From: Candidatus Gastranaerophilales bacterium
Lineage (GTDB): Bacteria > Cyanobacteriota > Vampirovibrionia > Gastranaerophilales > Gastranaerophilaceae
Direction of reading: 5' to 3'
Assembly: GCA_910587175.1 (NCBI GenBank)
Contig: CAJULH010000002.1
Coordinates: 45,653-109,652 of the forward strand
Length of the DNA stretch: 64,000 nucleotides
Both the position numbers and the translations under genes were made by a program. The notes under the pieces are model-generated. The model was not told the origin of the DNA. It saw nothing but the letters and a program-made list of their open reading frames with translations, and ran no database searches. Shown piece by piece: positions 52,774 through 59,909 of the stretch. Within the stretch, counting starts at the first letter, position 1; every line of letters begins with the position of its first letter.

Positions 52774-52806
52774 AGCCCTGCTTCCTTAAAAGCAGGGCTG
52801 ATTTTT
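52774..52806 (+). terminator. intrinsic terminator
   Basis: AGCCCTGCTT/AAGCAGGGCT stem followed by GATTTTTT, after the PH-like gene. Confidence 0.85.
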
Positions 52807-52835
52807 TGAAAAATTTTGATTTGTAAATTTATATA

Positions 52836-53491
52836 TTATTTTTCTTCTACTGTAAACCTGCTATCCATAGTATAGAGATAGATGATACCTGCAAGAGCAA
52901 CATAAAACAGAAGTTCAAATCCCTCTTCGAAAATAAAATTGTTGTTTGTGGCTTTTTCTGCTATGGCTCCGCAAAAGAAGATATTCCCATAAATATTAAA
53001 TTCCAAAATGGAAGTTTTGTATTTTTTATTAGCTCAAATCCTTCTTTAAAAATACCTTTTACTATAAATAAAATTGCCACAAAAGCAATATATGCTCCGT
53101 AAGTAAAGTGTACACATTTTCCTAATGGAAACCCAAGCTGCGCATTAATGGCTCTCCAGGAATAAAACTTGCCAATCTCGCCTTCAACAGGAAAGAATAA
53201 TGTTCTGCCAAGGTTTACTTCTCTGAATATTAAAATTAAAAGTGCAAGAGCCGCAAACTTAAATATCCTTTTATTATATTTTGCAAACAGGCACATATAG
53301 CCAATTCCAAAAAGAACTGCCATTTGCAGATTTTCAATAAGACCATTTTCATACCCGTATTTTTGAGGTAAAAAAGCAAGCGCAGGAAAAATTAATAAAA
53401 GCACAAGTAATGCTATCCAACTAACCAAATGAAACTTAAAATCTATGTGCTGTTTGATGAAATTCATTAAAGTCATATTATCATACCCCAT
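52836..53491 (-). pseudogene. Unrecognised multi-span membrane protein with a frameshift near its C-terminus
   Basis: The main frame gives 176 aa with about five hydrophobic segments (LVSWIALLVLLLIFPALAFL, LQMAVLFGIGYMCLFA, FAALALLILIF, YGAYIAFVAILFIV). It stops at 52961. The neighbouring frame continues with plausible protein (GAIAEKATNNNFIFEEGFEL, then LLFYVALAGIIYLYTM) to a stop at 52836. One extra T in the TTTT run near 52985 would restore 218 aa. It may be a real frameshift or a sequencing slip. Family not recognised. Confidence 0.55.
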
Positions 53492-53540
53492 AATAATTAA
53501 ATATCTTAAATATTTTGATTATATAATAAATAAACTAAAA

Positions 53541-53855
53541 TTAATGTGCAAGTTTCAAACCAACAGTACCAAAAATAATTAACAAAATAGATATAATTTT
53601 TATAAAATTTATAGACTCATGAAAAAATATGATTCCTATTATGCTTATCAATAATATTCCAAAGGCACTCCAAATTGCGTAAGCTACGCTCACATCAATT
53701 GTTTTCAGGGCAAACGAGAGAAATAAGAAACACAAAATATATGTGATAATTGTTGCAACAGAAGGCAGCAGAACAGAAAACCCGTTTGACATTTTTAATG
53801 CCGTTGTTCCCAAAGTTTCAAAAATAATTGCAAGAACAAGATAAAGCCAGCTCAT
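53541..53855 (-). CDS. Small multidrug resistance (SMR) family transporter
   Basis: Proton-coupled export of cations such as quaternary ammonium or guanidinium. Seen: 104 aa, four membrane spans, the essential Glu in LAIIFETLGTTALKMSNGF (matching the family's E14 and following K/S-N-G-F), VAYAIWSAFG and IFGTVGLKL. Ribosome site AAGGAG. Alone in its unit. Whether it is a drug or guanidinium exporter cannot be told. Confidence 0.9.
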   Translation of the reverse strand: MSWLYLVLAIIFETLGTTALKMSNGFSVLLPSVATIITYILCFLFLSFALKTIDVSVAYAIWSAFGILLISIIGIIFFHESINFIKIISILLIIFGTVGLKLAH

Positions 53856-53965
53856 AAAACTCCTTTTTTAAGGTTAATGTAAGTATTGTATCAGATAGAT
53901 TAAAGGCATAAAACCTTTTTGCAATAATTACAAAAACAAAAAATCTATGCGCAGAGAATTAAACT

Positions 53966-53985
53966 GAAAAAACTTCTTTTTGAAG
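53966..53985 (-). terminator. intrinsic terminator, probable original tRNA-His terminator
   Basis: CTTC/GAAG stem with A5 loop, followed on the minus strand by TTTTTT. It lies directly beyond the distal 19-bp copy of the tRNA-His 3' end, where the terminator of the tRNA would have been before insertion of the element. Confidence 0.5.
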
Positions 53986-53993
53986 AATATTTA

Positions 53994-54012
53994 AAATGGG
54001 GCGGGTGATGGG
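53994..54012. repeat. distal attachment-site copy (19 bp of the tRNA-His 3' end)
   Basis: The 19 bases AAATGGGGCGGGTGATGGG are identical to 55904-55922, which is the 3' end of tRNA-His plus three flanking bases. It marks the far end of an integrated element. Confidence 0.8.
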
Positions 54013-54165
54013 TTGCTGCACAAACTTTTTGATATTTTACTATGCGCTTTTTACAACAAAAGAAGCATTGTTGTTGGAAGGTGATAAGATTAAGAGCTAC
54101 AATGCATTTGTTTATAGTAGTGTGTAAATATGTGTAAATTTATTTTTATAAACATGTTGACAATA

Positions 54166-54194
54166 TTGAAATCAAGCATGAAGTAAATTATAAT
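54166..54194 (+). promoter_or_regulatory. strong promoter of the small RNA
   Basis: TTGAAA (54166-54171), 17-bp spacer, TATAAT (54189-54194). Start near 54201. Confidence 0.7.
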
Positions 54195-54200
54195 AAGAAT

Positions 54201-54297
54201 GTACCCTTGCTCAAAATGAGAATGGGCATAAATCTGCTTTGACAGGTTCCCTTGGTACAAAAGCAAGTAAGTGTATGTCTTGTGCATACACTTTTTT
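54201..54297 (+). ncRNA. candidate small RNA upstream of the HEPN gene
   Basis: Expected RNA of about 97 nt. Its 5' end GTACC (54201-54205) pairs with GGTAC (54254-54258), and CTC/GAG (54210-54212 and 54218-54220) forms an inner hairpin. It ends in an intrinsic terminator AGTGTATG/CATACACT (54270-54277 and 54285-54292) with T6. The HEPN gene starts 18 bases after the terminator. Promoter-RNA-terminator-toxin is the order seen in type III toxin-antitoxin loci and in AbiF-type ncRNA systems; no tandem repeats like those of ToxI are visible. Confidence 0.6.
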
Positions 54298-54314
54298 GAT
54301 GCTAAACTGGCAAG

Positions 54315-55134
54315 ATGATTGATAAATACTACTTTGAATTTTCTAAAATATATGGCAGATTAATGCGCCTTGAAATGGCTTATGAAGCGCATGCTTATTT
54401 CATCGGTATTAGCCTATTATAAAGATGATGTAATAAATATATTTGAAAAGTTTTTCTATAATAAAGAGCGTCTTATTAAATATAATAATCCAACTGGAAA
54501 CTCTTTTTTAGCAATATTAAAAAATCCCCAAATATCAAAGAGTTCGCAAAAATTTATAAGATTAGTAAATATAATGTTTTTATCTGACGTTTTATTTATT
54601 GTTTTGTGCTGTGAACAATTTAGAAAAGCAGAAATTGTAAATAATTTTTATTTTAAGGTTCCTGATAAATTTGGAAAATTAATTTCATCCAGACAAAAGC
54701 TTTTAAATTTACGCAATGATATAGCACATTATAATTTTAAAGATTTTGAAAAATGCAGACAAGAATATTTAGATGTACTTTTGATGTTTGAAATTCATAT
54801 GGGTCATAATGTTAAAGGTATATTAGAATTTCCAAAGTTTAAAGATAAACCATCAATTAAGACAATCCTTTTGTTTATAAAATCATTGCGACCCGATTTA
54901 CTTGATATAGACCCAAACAAAGACGATGAAATGGAATATTTTTATAATAAACACAGAGTACTTATGGATTTGTGTGATGATATAGCGCTATATAATGGCT
55001 ATGAACCAAAAGAGCTTCCCTCGCCTTGGACAATTTTAAGACAAATGTATTCAATTAAGCATGATAGTAAGCCGATTAAAGAAATTGATATTTATTCTTT
55101 GCCGTTGTTTTGCAATTTAAAAAATACAGAATAA
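54315..55134 (+). pseudogene. HEPN-domain protein, possible toxin, with a frameshift at codon about 33
   Basis: The first frame (ATG 54315) reads a plausible helical N-terminus (DKYYFEFSKIYGRLMRLEMA) and stops at 54422. The next frame carries the rest to 55134. Skipping one base near 54410 gives 272 aa. Seen: the HEPN catalytic pattern R-x4-H in LNLRNDIAHYNFKDF near residue 135, inside an all-helical protein with a hydrophobic helix IMFLSDVLFIVLCC. Known: HEPN R-x4-6-H proteins are RNases in toxin-antitoxin, Abi and CRISPR systems. The alternative is a shorter protein from TTG 54370 or ATG 54382, neither with a ribosome site. The small RNA upstream suggests RNA-based control. Confidence 0.6.
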
Positions 55135-55179
55135 TATTCTGTTCGAACCCTGGAAAGTATTGATATAACTGCAAAAAAG

Positions 55180-55198
55180 ACCTCTACAGAGGTTTTAA
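55180..55198 (+). terminator. intrinsic terminator after the HEPN gene
   Basis: ACCTCT/AGAGGT with a 2-base gap, followed by TTTAAAA. Confidence 0.55.
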
Positions 55199-55330
55199 AA
55201 TAGTGGGGCAAGTAATGGTACAGAGTTAGAAAATAATTGTATAAGATTTGCTCAGCTGAGTTTACATGAAAATGAACTTATAACAAACATAAACATGATA
55301 TGTGTAAATATACTTAAAGAAAACTCTAAG

Positions 55331-55363
55331 TGAATTGGGTGCACAAAATGTGCACCCAATTCA
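55331..55363. repeat. 14-bp perfect inverted repeat
   Basis: TGAATTGGGTGCAC/GTGCACCCAATTCA with loop AAAAT, between the convergent HEPN and HNH genes. It ends 5 bases before the HNH stop and probably terminates that transcript, though T-runs are short. Confidence 0.75.
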
Positions 55364-55368
55364 ATGTT

Positions 55369-55611
55369 TTAATAAGGATATCTGTCTCCCTTGCTTCGAT
55401 TGTTTTGCCATTGAAGAGGTTGAAGATTGCGAATGCTGTCAGTTCCTCCTTTTGAAACAGGGTGTTTATGGTCAATCTCCCAACCATAATTGCCAAGAGT
55501 TCCATAAGACCCATATTTTATGGTATCACCATAAACGTCTTTTCTCCAAACATCAGGATTTTTACCCCTAATTGGTTTTGCCTTGTTCCAAACGTCATCT
55601 TTTTGAGACAT
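55369..55611 (-). CDS. Small HNH endonuclease
   Basis: 80 aa. Seen: the HNH core GWEIDHKHPVSKGGTDSIRN followed by LQPLQWQNNRSKGD, with the D-H, N and N/K positions of the beta-beta-alpha metal motif. N-terminus is short and polar. Start: ATG 55611 with AAAGGGGACA; an upstream ATG adds 8 residues without need. Its promoter contains a 16-bp palindrome. Known: similar small HNH genes occur in phages and mobile elements. Substrate unknown. Confidence 0.8.
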   Translation of the reverse strand: MSQKDDVWNKAKPIRGKNPDVWRKDVYGDTIKYGSYGTLGNYGWEIDHKHPVSKGGTDSIRNLQPLQWQNNRSKGDRYPY

Positions 55612-55627
55612 ATTTGTCCCCTTTCTA

Positions 55628-55670
55628 ATACTCATATGAGTATACTAAAATACGCTTGCCCAATTGACAA
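55628..55670 (-). promoter_or_regulatory. HNH gene promoter with palindromic operator
   Basis: On the minus strand TTGTCA (55665-55670), 17-bp spacer, TAGTAT (55642-55647). The perfect 16-bp palindrome ATACTCATATGAGTAT (55628-55643) begins inside the -10 box. Confidence 0.6.
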
Positions 55671-55875
55671 AACTTAAGAATTTTGCAAATATAAATTTGG
55701 TATATTAATACTTGGCTGTCTTGAGCTTTGCTTGGGGCAGCTTTTCTATTATATGAGTCATGGATTACATAAATCAATAATCTATATATAAATAATACTT
55801 AAAAGCACCAAAAGTGCTTACTAACAATATTTTTGATAGGTGCAAGTTTTGTTACAAACTTAACATTTACCTAAC

Positions 55876-55895
55876 AAAAAAGCACCCGAAGGTGC
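55876..55895 (-). terminator. terminator of tRNA-His (on the element side)
   Basis: GCACC/GGTGC stem followed on the minus strand by TTTTTTG, 12 bases beyond the tRNA 3' end. Confidence 0.75.
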
Positions 55896-55903
55896 AATTT
55901 TAT

Positions 55904-55922
55904 AAATGGGGCGGGTGATGGG
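55904..55922. repeat. proximal attachment-site copy (tRNA-His 3' end)
   Basis: Identical 19-bp partner of 53994-54012, formed by the tRNA-His acceptor end plus three bases. Confidence 0.8.
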
Positions 55923-55983
55923 GATCGAACCCACGAATATCGGAACCACAATCCGAGGCCTTAACCGCTTGGCGACACCCGCC
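55907..55983 (-). tRNA. tRNA-His (anticodon GTG)
   Basis: Full cloverleaf on the minus strand. The acceptor stem GCGGGTG/CACCCGC has the extra G at -1 paired to C73 that marks tRNA-His, CCA is encoded, the anticodon arm reads TCGGA-TTGTGGT-TCCGA with anticodon GTG, and the T arm contains GTTCGATCC. Its 3' end is the integration site of the 1.9-kb element. Confidence 0.95.
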
Positions 55984-56198
55984 ATCAAATTTTTATTCAA
56001 TTTTAAACTTTTTTGAGATAATAGTTATTAATACCGAAACACAAAATTTTTGTAGCAGAACGATTGTTTGGTAAAACCTGTCATATTTCTGCTTAACCCT
56101 GCCAAAACCAAAACGTTTAAGCATGAGACTAACCCCAATATATTCTAAAAACAAAATATTTTCAAGCCGGATTGGCAAATTTAAGCTATAATTTTTAA

Positions 56199-57137
56199 AT
56201 GAACAATCAACAGAATACATACACTTCAAAATTTTTACCTGCTGAAATTGAAAAATTCAAAAATATATTCAAAAATGAAAATGCGAGGTTTTCAACTCCG
56301 CAATATATGCATTTTCAGGCTAAAGGCGAGGGTTACACTGTTTCTTTTTATACCAGCGGAAAACTTGTCATACAGGGCAAAAGAACAGCCGAGATAGTTT
56401 CAAAATATTTTGAACCGGATATGCCGCATGCCGGGTTCGTTTTGACACAAAATCTAAATATACAAAACCCTGCTCAAGTCACTCAAAATGTATCTGCAGG
56501 CGATATTGCCCCATATCCGCATATAGGGATTGACGAATCAGGCAAGGGAGATTTCTTTGGTCCCCTTGTTATTGCCGGTGCTTTTCTTGATGAAAGTGCT
56601 GCACAAACCTTATCAAAAGCAGGAGTCTGCGATAGCAAAAAGCTTGATGATAAAAAAATTCTGGAACTTGAAAATTTGATAAAAGAGGTTTCAACCTTTG
56701 ATATCATTGCAATTTCACCATCAAAATACAATGAGCTCTATGCAAAATTCAAAAACCTAAACAAACTCCTTGCCTGGGGACATTCCACTGTTTTAGAAAA
56801 TCTTTTAGGAAAAAAACCTTGTAAAATTGCAATTTCCGATAAGTTTGCAGATGATGCAGTAATTCAATCTGCCTTAAAAGAACGTGGTAAAAGCATTAAA
56901 CTTATTCAACAAACCAAAGCCGAAGCAGACACAGCAGTCGCCGCAGCGTCTATTTTAGCAAGAGCGGAATTTGTAAAAAGGATTTCAAATTTATCGGCAC
57001 AATATGGCATAAACCTACCAAAAGGAGCGTCAAACCTTGTTTTAGAACAGGGACAAAAATTTGCTGAAAAATACGGCAGGGGCGAGCTAAAAAACGTTGC
57101 AAAACTACACTTTAAAACGTATTTAAGCATAGTCTAA
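56199..57137 (+). CDS. rnhC: Ribonuclease HIII
   Basis: Cuts the RNA strand of RNA-DNA hybrids. Seen: an N-terminal TBP-like domain (to about residue 85, including GEGYTVSFYTSGKLVIQGK) that marks HIII, then the catalytic core with IGIDESGKGDFFGPLVIAG, CDSKKLDD, ISDKFADD and the QTKAEADTAVAAASILARAEF segment. 312 aa is normal. TATAAT at 56187-56192 is 6 bases before the ATG and no ribosome site exists, so the mRNA is probably leaderless. Confidence 0.95.
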   Translation: MNNQQNTYTSKFLPAEIEKFKNIFKNENARFSTPQYMHFQAKGEGYTVSFYTSGKLVIQGKRTAEIVSKYFEPDMPHAGFVLTQNLNIQNPAQVTQNVSAGDIAPYPHIGIDESGKGDFFGPLVIAGAFLDESAAQTLSKAGVCDSKKLDDKKILELENLIKEVSTFDIIAISPSKYNELYAKFKNLNKLLAWGHSTVLENLLGKKPCKIAISDKFADDAVIQSALKERGKSIKLIQQTKAEADTAVAAASILARAEFVKRISNLSAQYGINLPKGASNLVLEQGQKFAEKYGRGELKNVAKLHFKTYLSIV

Positions 57138-57142
57138 ATATT

Positions 57143-57175
57143 AAAAATGCCCGAATCAAAGAAACGGGCATTTTT
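57143..57175. terminator. bidirectional intrinsic terminator
   Basis: AAAAATGCCCG/CGGGCATTTTT stem with an 11-base loop, between convergent rnhC and the HEMGH protein gene. Confidence 0.85.
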
Positions 57176-57192
57176 TAATTCAAAAACCAAAA

Positions 57193-58422
57193 CTAAGCTT
57201 TGGCAGCTGCTTTTTCAGCCTTTTTTGCCATTTTGTGGTTATATTTTTCAAGCTTCGCCTGGTATTTTGCATCAACTTTCGCTTCATGCTTTGCCTGAAT
57301 ATTATCTTTAACCTTGATTGCAAGTTTTACGGTAGCCACAGCTCCAATCAAACTAAGAGCATATGTCGCAAAACCACCCAAATTTGTCAAGCGAACCTTG
57401 TTTAATATTTCTTTGGTCAGCTTGCCGTCTTTGAATAAACCCTTTGCAATCTTTCCGCCTCTAAGTGAAGCAATTCCTTCTTCCGCTACCACAGGGAGCA
57501 TAGCAAGGGCTGTTAATTTGCCTGCATTTCTCTTAATGCCGTCTTTTAGCCTTTGGAATTTGCTGTCTGTCGGAAGTTGTTCATCATTTACTTTTCTTTT
57601 ATTTAGAATAGAAGCAAGCAAAATAATGCCGGGAAGAGCCATTGCGACAGGTCTTGCCTTTTGCAAGGTCTTCATAATGATTCCACCATTATTATTTAAA
57701 GCATGACCCATTTCATGGAAAATACTTGTCTGCAAAGTCTTATCCGGGGTGATAATTTTATTTGCATTTGGCAAATAACAAGCATTTGAGCCGGTTTTAA
57801 ACATCATACCCTGCATTTTTGCCATCAATCCTGATAATGATTCCAAAGAACTTTTAATTGTTTGCTGTATTTCTTCGGGCATATGTTTCATCTTGCCCAT
57901 TCTCTTTGCTACATTAGCATTTACTTCAGTTTGAAGTGCATTTAACGCTTTTTTATCTTTTCTGCCATATTTTACAGGTGAAAATACCTTAAACATAGAA
58001 TCTATAAATTTTCCGGTATCAAATTCTCCGGATTCCAGATTTTTTTCAATCACACCATTAAACTTTGCAATGCGATTTATCAAAGCATCTTTATATTTAG
58101 GAAAATCTTTAATTGCGTCTTTAAGCTTTGGCAAAGACACTTCCTGCATTCTATATGCTCTTACACCCTTATCATAAAGACCGGATTGTTTTAAACCTTC
58201 TCTTGCTCCTCTTCTTAAAAGCGTAGTTTCTTCCGGGGAAAGCTTGGAAACCTGCTTCATAAACTTTAAAATGCCACCGGCTGCAATACCTGTGGGAACT
58301 GCTGCAAACGGTGCAGCATAATTTGCCGTTATAATTCCCTTGTTTCTAGTTTTTGGTTTTTTTACATTTGATGCGGCATCATATCGGGGGGGGGGGGTAA
58401 ATTTAGCGGAGTCTAGCTTCAT
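57193..58422 (-). CDS. Membrane HEMGH metallopeptidase-like protein A with a 12-C tract
   Basis: 409 aa. Seen: zinc-peptidase-type SIFHEMGHALNNNGG near residue 235, hydrophobic spans before and after (AVPTGIAAGGILKF, PVAMALPGIILLASIL, GFATYALSLIGAVATVKLA), and a long lysine/alanine-rich C-terminus. Codons 9-13 are made of a 12-C run (F-T-P-P-P-R) that any one-base slip would break. It is a tandem paralogue of the gene at 58620. Inference: a membrane zinc peptidase or chaperone-type protein, probably phase-variable. Family not recognised. Confidence 0.7.
   Translation of the reverse strand: MKLDSAKFTPPPRYDAASNVKKPKTRNKGIITANYAAPFAAVPTGIAAGGILKFMKQVSKLSPEETTLLRRGAREGLKQSGLYDKGVRAYRMQEVSLPKLKDAIKDFPKYKDALINRIAKFNGVIEKNLESGEFDTGKFIDSMFKVFSPVKYGRKDKKALNALQTEVNANVAKRMGKMKHMPEEIQQTIKSSLESLSGLMAKMQGMMFKTGSNACYLPNANKIITPDKTLQTSIFHEMGHALNNNGGIIMKTLQKARPVAMALPGIILLASILNKRKVNDEQLPTDSKFQRLKDGIKRNAGKLTALAMLPVVAEEGIASLRGGKIAKGLFKDGKLTKEILNKVRLTNLGGFATYALSLIGAVATVKLAIKVKDNIQAKHEAKVDAKYQAKLEKYNHKMAKKAEKAAAKA
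58386..58397 (-). repeat. poly-C (12) tract in codons 9-13 of HEMGH protein A
   Basis: Twelve C on the coding strand, here in frame (ON). The paralogue B has no such tract. Confidence 0.9.
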
Positions 58423-58619
58423 AATAAAATTTTCCTTTACTTTTTCTGGTATTTTCTCTAAAACACCTGAACAAAATAAATTGCTTTAAATATTTAACTT
58501 ATCTTAATATTTCTATAAATATTTTCCAAGAAAATATAATTTAAATGCAAAAAATATCTGCAAAAATCATTCAAGATTTTTGAGATACTTCCTTTAAACA
58601 TTTTTAAACAAAATTTGTT

Positions 58620-59813
58620 TTATGCCTTTTTTACCTTTTTGGCTTCTTTGACAGCCATCTTTTGGTTATATTTTTCAAGCTTCGCCTGGTATTTTTCTTC
58701 CTGTTTAGCTTCATATCTGGCTTGGAGCTTGTCCTTGATTTTTATTGCAAGCTTGGTAGCAGCAACCGTTCCTGCAGCAAGAACTGCATACCCGGCAAAT
58801 TTAGTTATATTTGCTAAACGAACTTTATTTAATAATTCTTTTGAAAGTTTGCCGTCTTCAATTACTGTTGAAAGTTTACCCAGTTTAAATAAATCTTTTG
58901 CAATTTTACCACCGCGAAGAGACGCTGCACCCTCTTCCACAAGCATCGGCGCAAAAGCAAGGGCTGTTAATTTGCCTGCATTCCTTTTAATGCCGTCTTT
59001 TAGCCTTTGGAATTTGCTGTCTGTCGGAAGTTGTTCATCATTTACTTTTCTTTTATTCAAAAGAGCTGCTCCTAAAATAATTCCTGGAAGCACCATAGCT
59101 ACAGGTTTTATTCTCTGGAGCATCTTCATTAAACTGCCGCCATTATTATTAAGAGCATGACCCATTTCATGGAATATACTTGCCTGAAGTGATTTATCAG
59201 GTGCAATTATTTTATTTGTACTTGGAAAATAATTTACAGCCATACCAAGTTTATATTTTAAACCGGCAGTTTTTGCTGCAATATCCACAAGCCCGTCTTT
59301 TATGGCACTGACAGTATCCTGATTATCTTGAAAAACTTCATTTATCCGCGTATTAATTTTTGAATTTTTATTTAAAAATGTATCTAACACATCTTTAATT
59401 GCATTTAAGGCTTTTTTATCTTTCTTGCCATAACTAAATACGTTATCAGCCGCAGATTTGATAGTGGTTTCAATATCACCATTTGTTTCCGCATTAAACA
59501 AGTTTTGAACTTCGGAAAATACTCTTTTTAAAAATGTCTGTTGGTTTATTTCTTTCATTCTATAAACCCTGACACCTTTATCATAGAGTCCGGAATTTTT
59601 TAAACCGTCTTGGATACCCTTTTTTATTTGAACGACATCATAAGAATCTAACTCTATTTTCTTCTCGCTATTGTTTAAAACAGCAGCAGCCGTAGTCGCA
59701 GCCCCGGTCATAATGGAGCTCATATATCCCGCTGCAACAAGCCCTCTGTTTTTAATCTTGGGCTCTTTAGGAGGTTTTTTACCTGTAAATGAAACTGTGG
59801 AATTTATTTGCAT
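58620..59813 (-). CDS. Membrane HEMGH metallopeptidase-like protein B
   Basis: 397 aa, tandem paralogue of protein A. Seen: lineage motif NSTVSFTGKKPP at the N-terminus, SIFHEMGHALNNNGGSLMK, the shared block LLNKRKVNDEQLPTDSKFQR and the long charged C-terminus (AKLEKYNQKMAVKEAKKV). Stretches of DNA between A and B are nearly identical around the shared block, while the first 200 residues are diverged, so the pair is either recently duplicated or kept alike by conversion. No homopolymer tract. Confidence 0.7.
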   Translation of the reverse strand: MQINSTVSFTGKKPPKEPKIKNRGLVAAGYMSSIMTGAATTAAAVLNNSEKKIELDSYDVVQIKKGIQDGLKNSGLYDKGVRVYRMKEINQQTFLKRVFSEVQNLFNAETNGDIETTIKSAADNVFSYGKKDKKALNAIKDVLDTFLNKNSKINTRINEVFQDNQDTVSAIKDGLVDIAAKTAGLKYKLGMAVNYFPSTNKIIAPDKSLQASIFHEMGHALNNNGGSLMKMLQRIKPVAMVLPGIILGAALLNKRKVNDEQLPTDSKFQRLKDGIKRNAGKLTALAFAPMLVEEGAASLRGGKIAKDLFKLGKLSTVIEDGKLSKELLNKVRLANITKFAGYAVLAAGTVAATKLAIKIKDKLQARYEAKQEEKYQAKLEKYNQKMAVKEAKKVKKA

Positions 59814-59909
59814 TTTTTGAAAAAACTTTTCGGTACGACTTCCTACACCTGTATAAAAACACCTGAATAAAATAATTTGCTCTTAATATACTAAATTATT
59901 TTAACATTT

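Larger units (their letters stand above)
53994..55922. mobile_element. 1.9-kb integrated remnant at tRNA-His, no integrase
   Basis: Bounded by identical 19-bp copies of the tRNA-His 3' end, as left by tyrosine-recombinase integration. Contents: promoter-small RNA-terminator (54166-54297), a HEPN gene with a frameshift (54315-55134), a large inverted repeat, an HNH gene with a palindromic promoter, and the terminator of the tRNA. No integrase is seen, so it is either a decayed element or one mobilised in trans. Confidence 0.7.
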
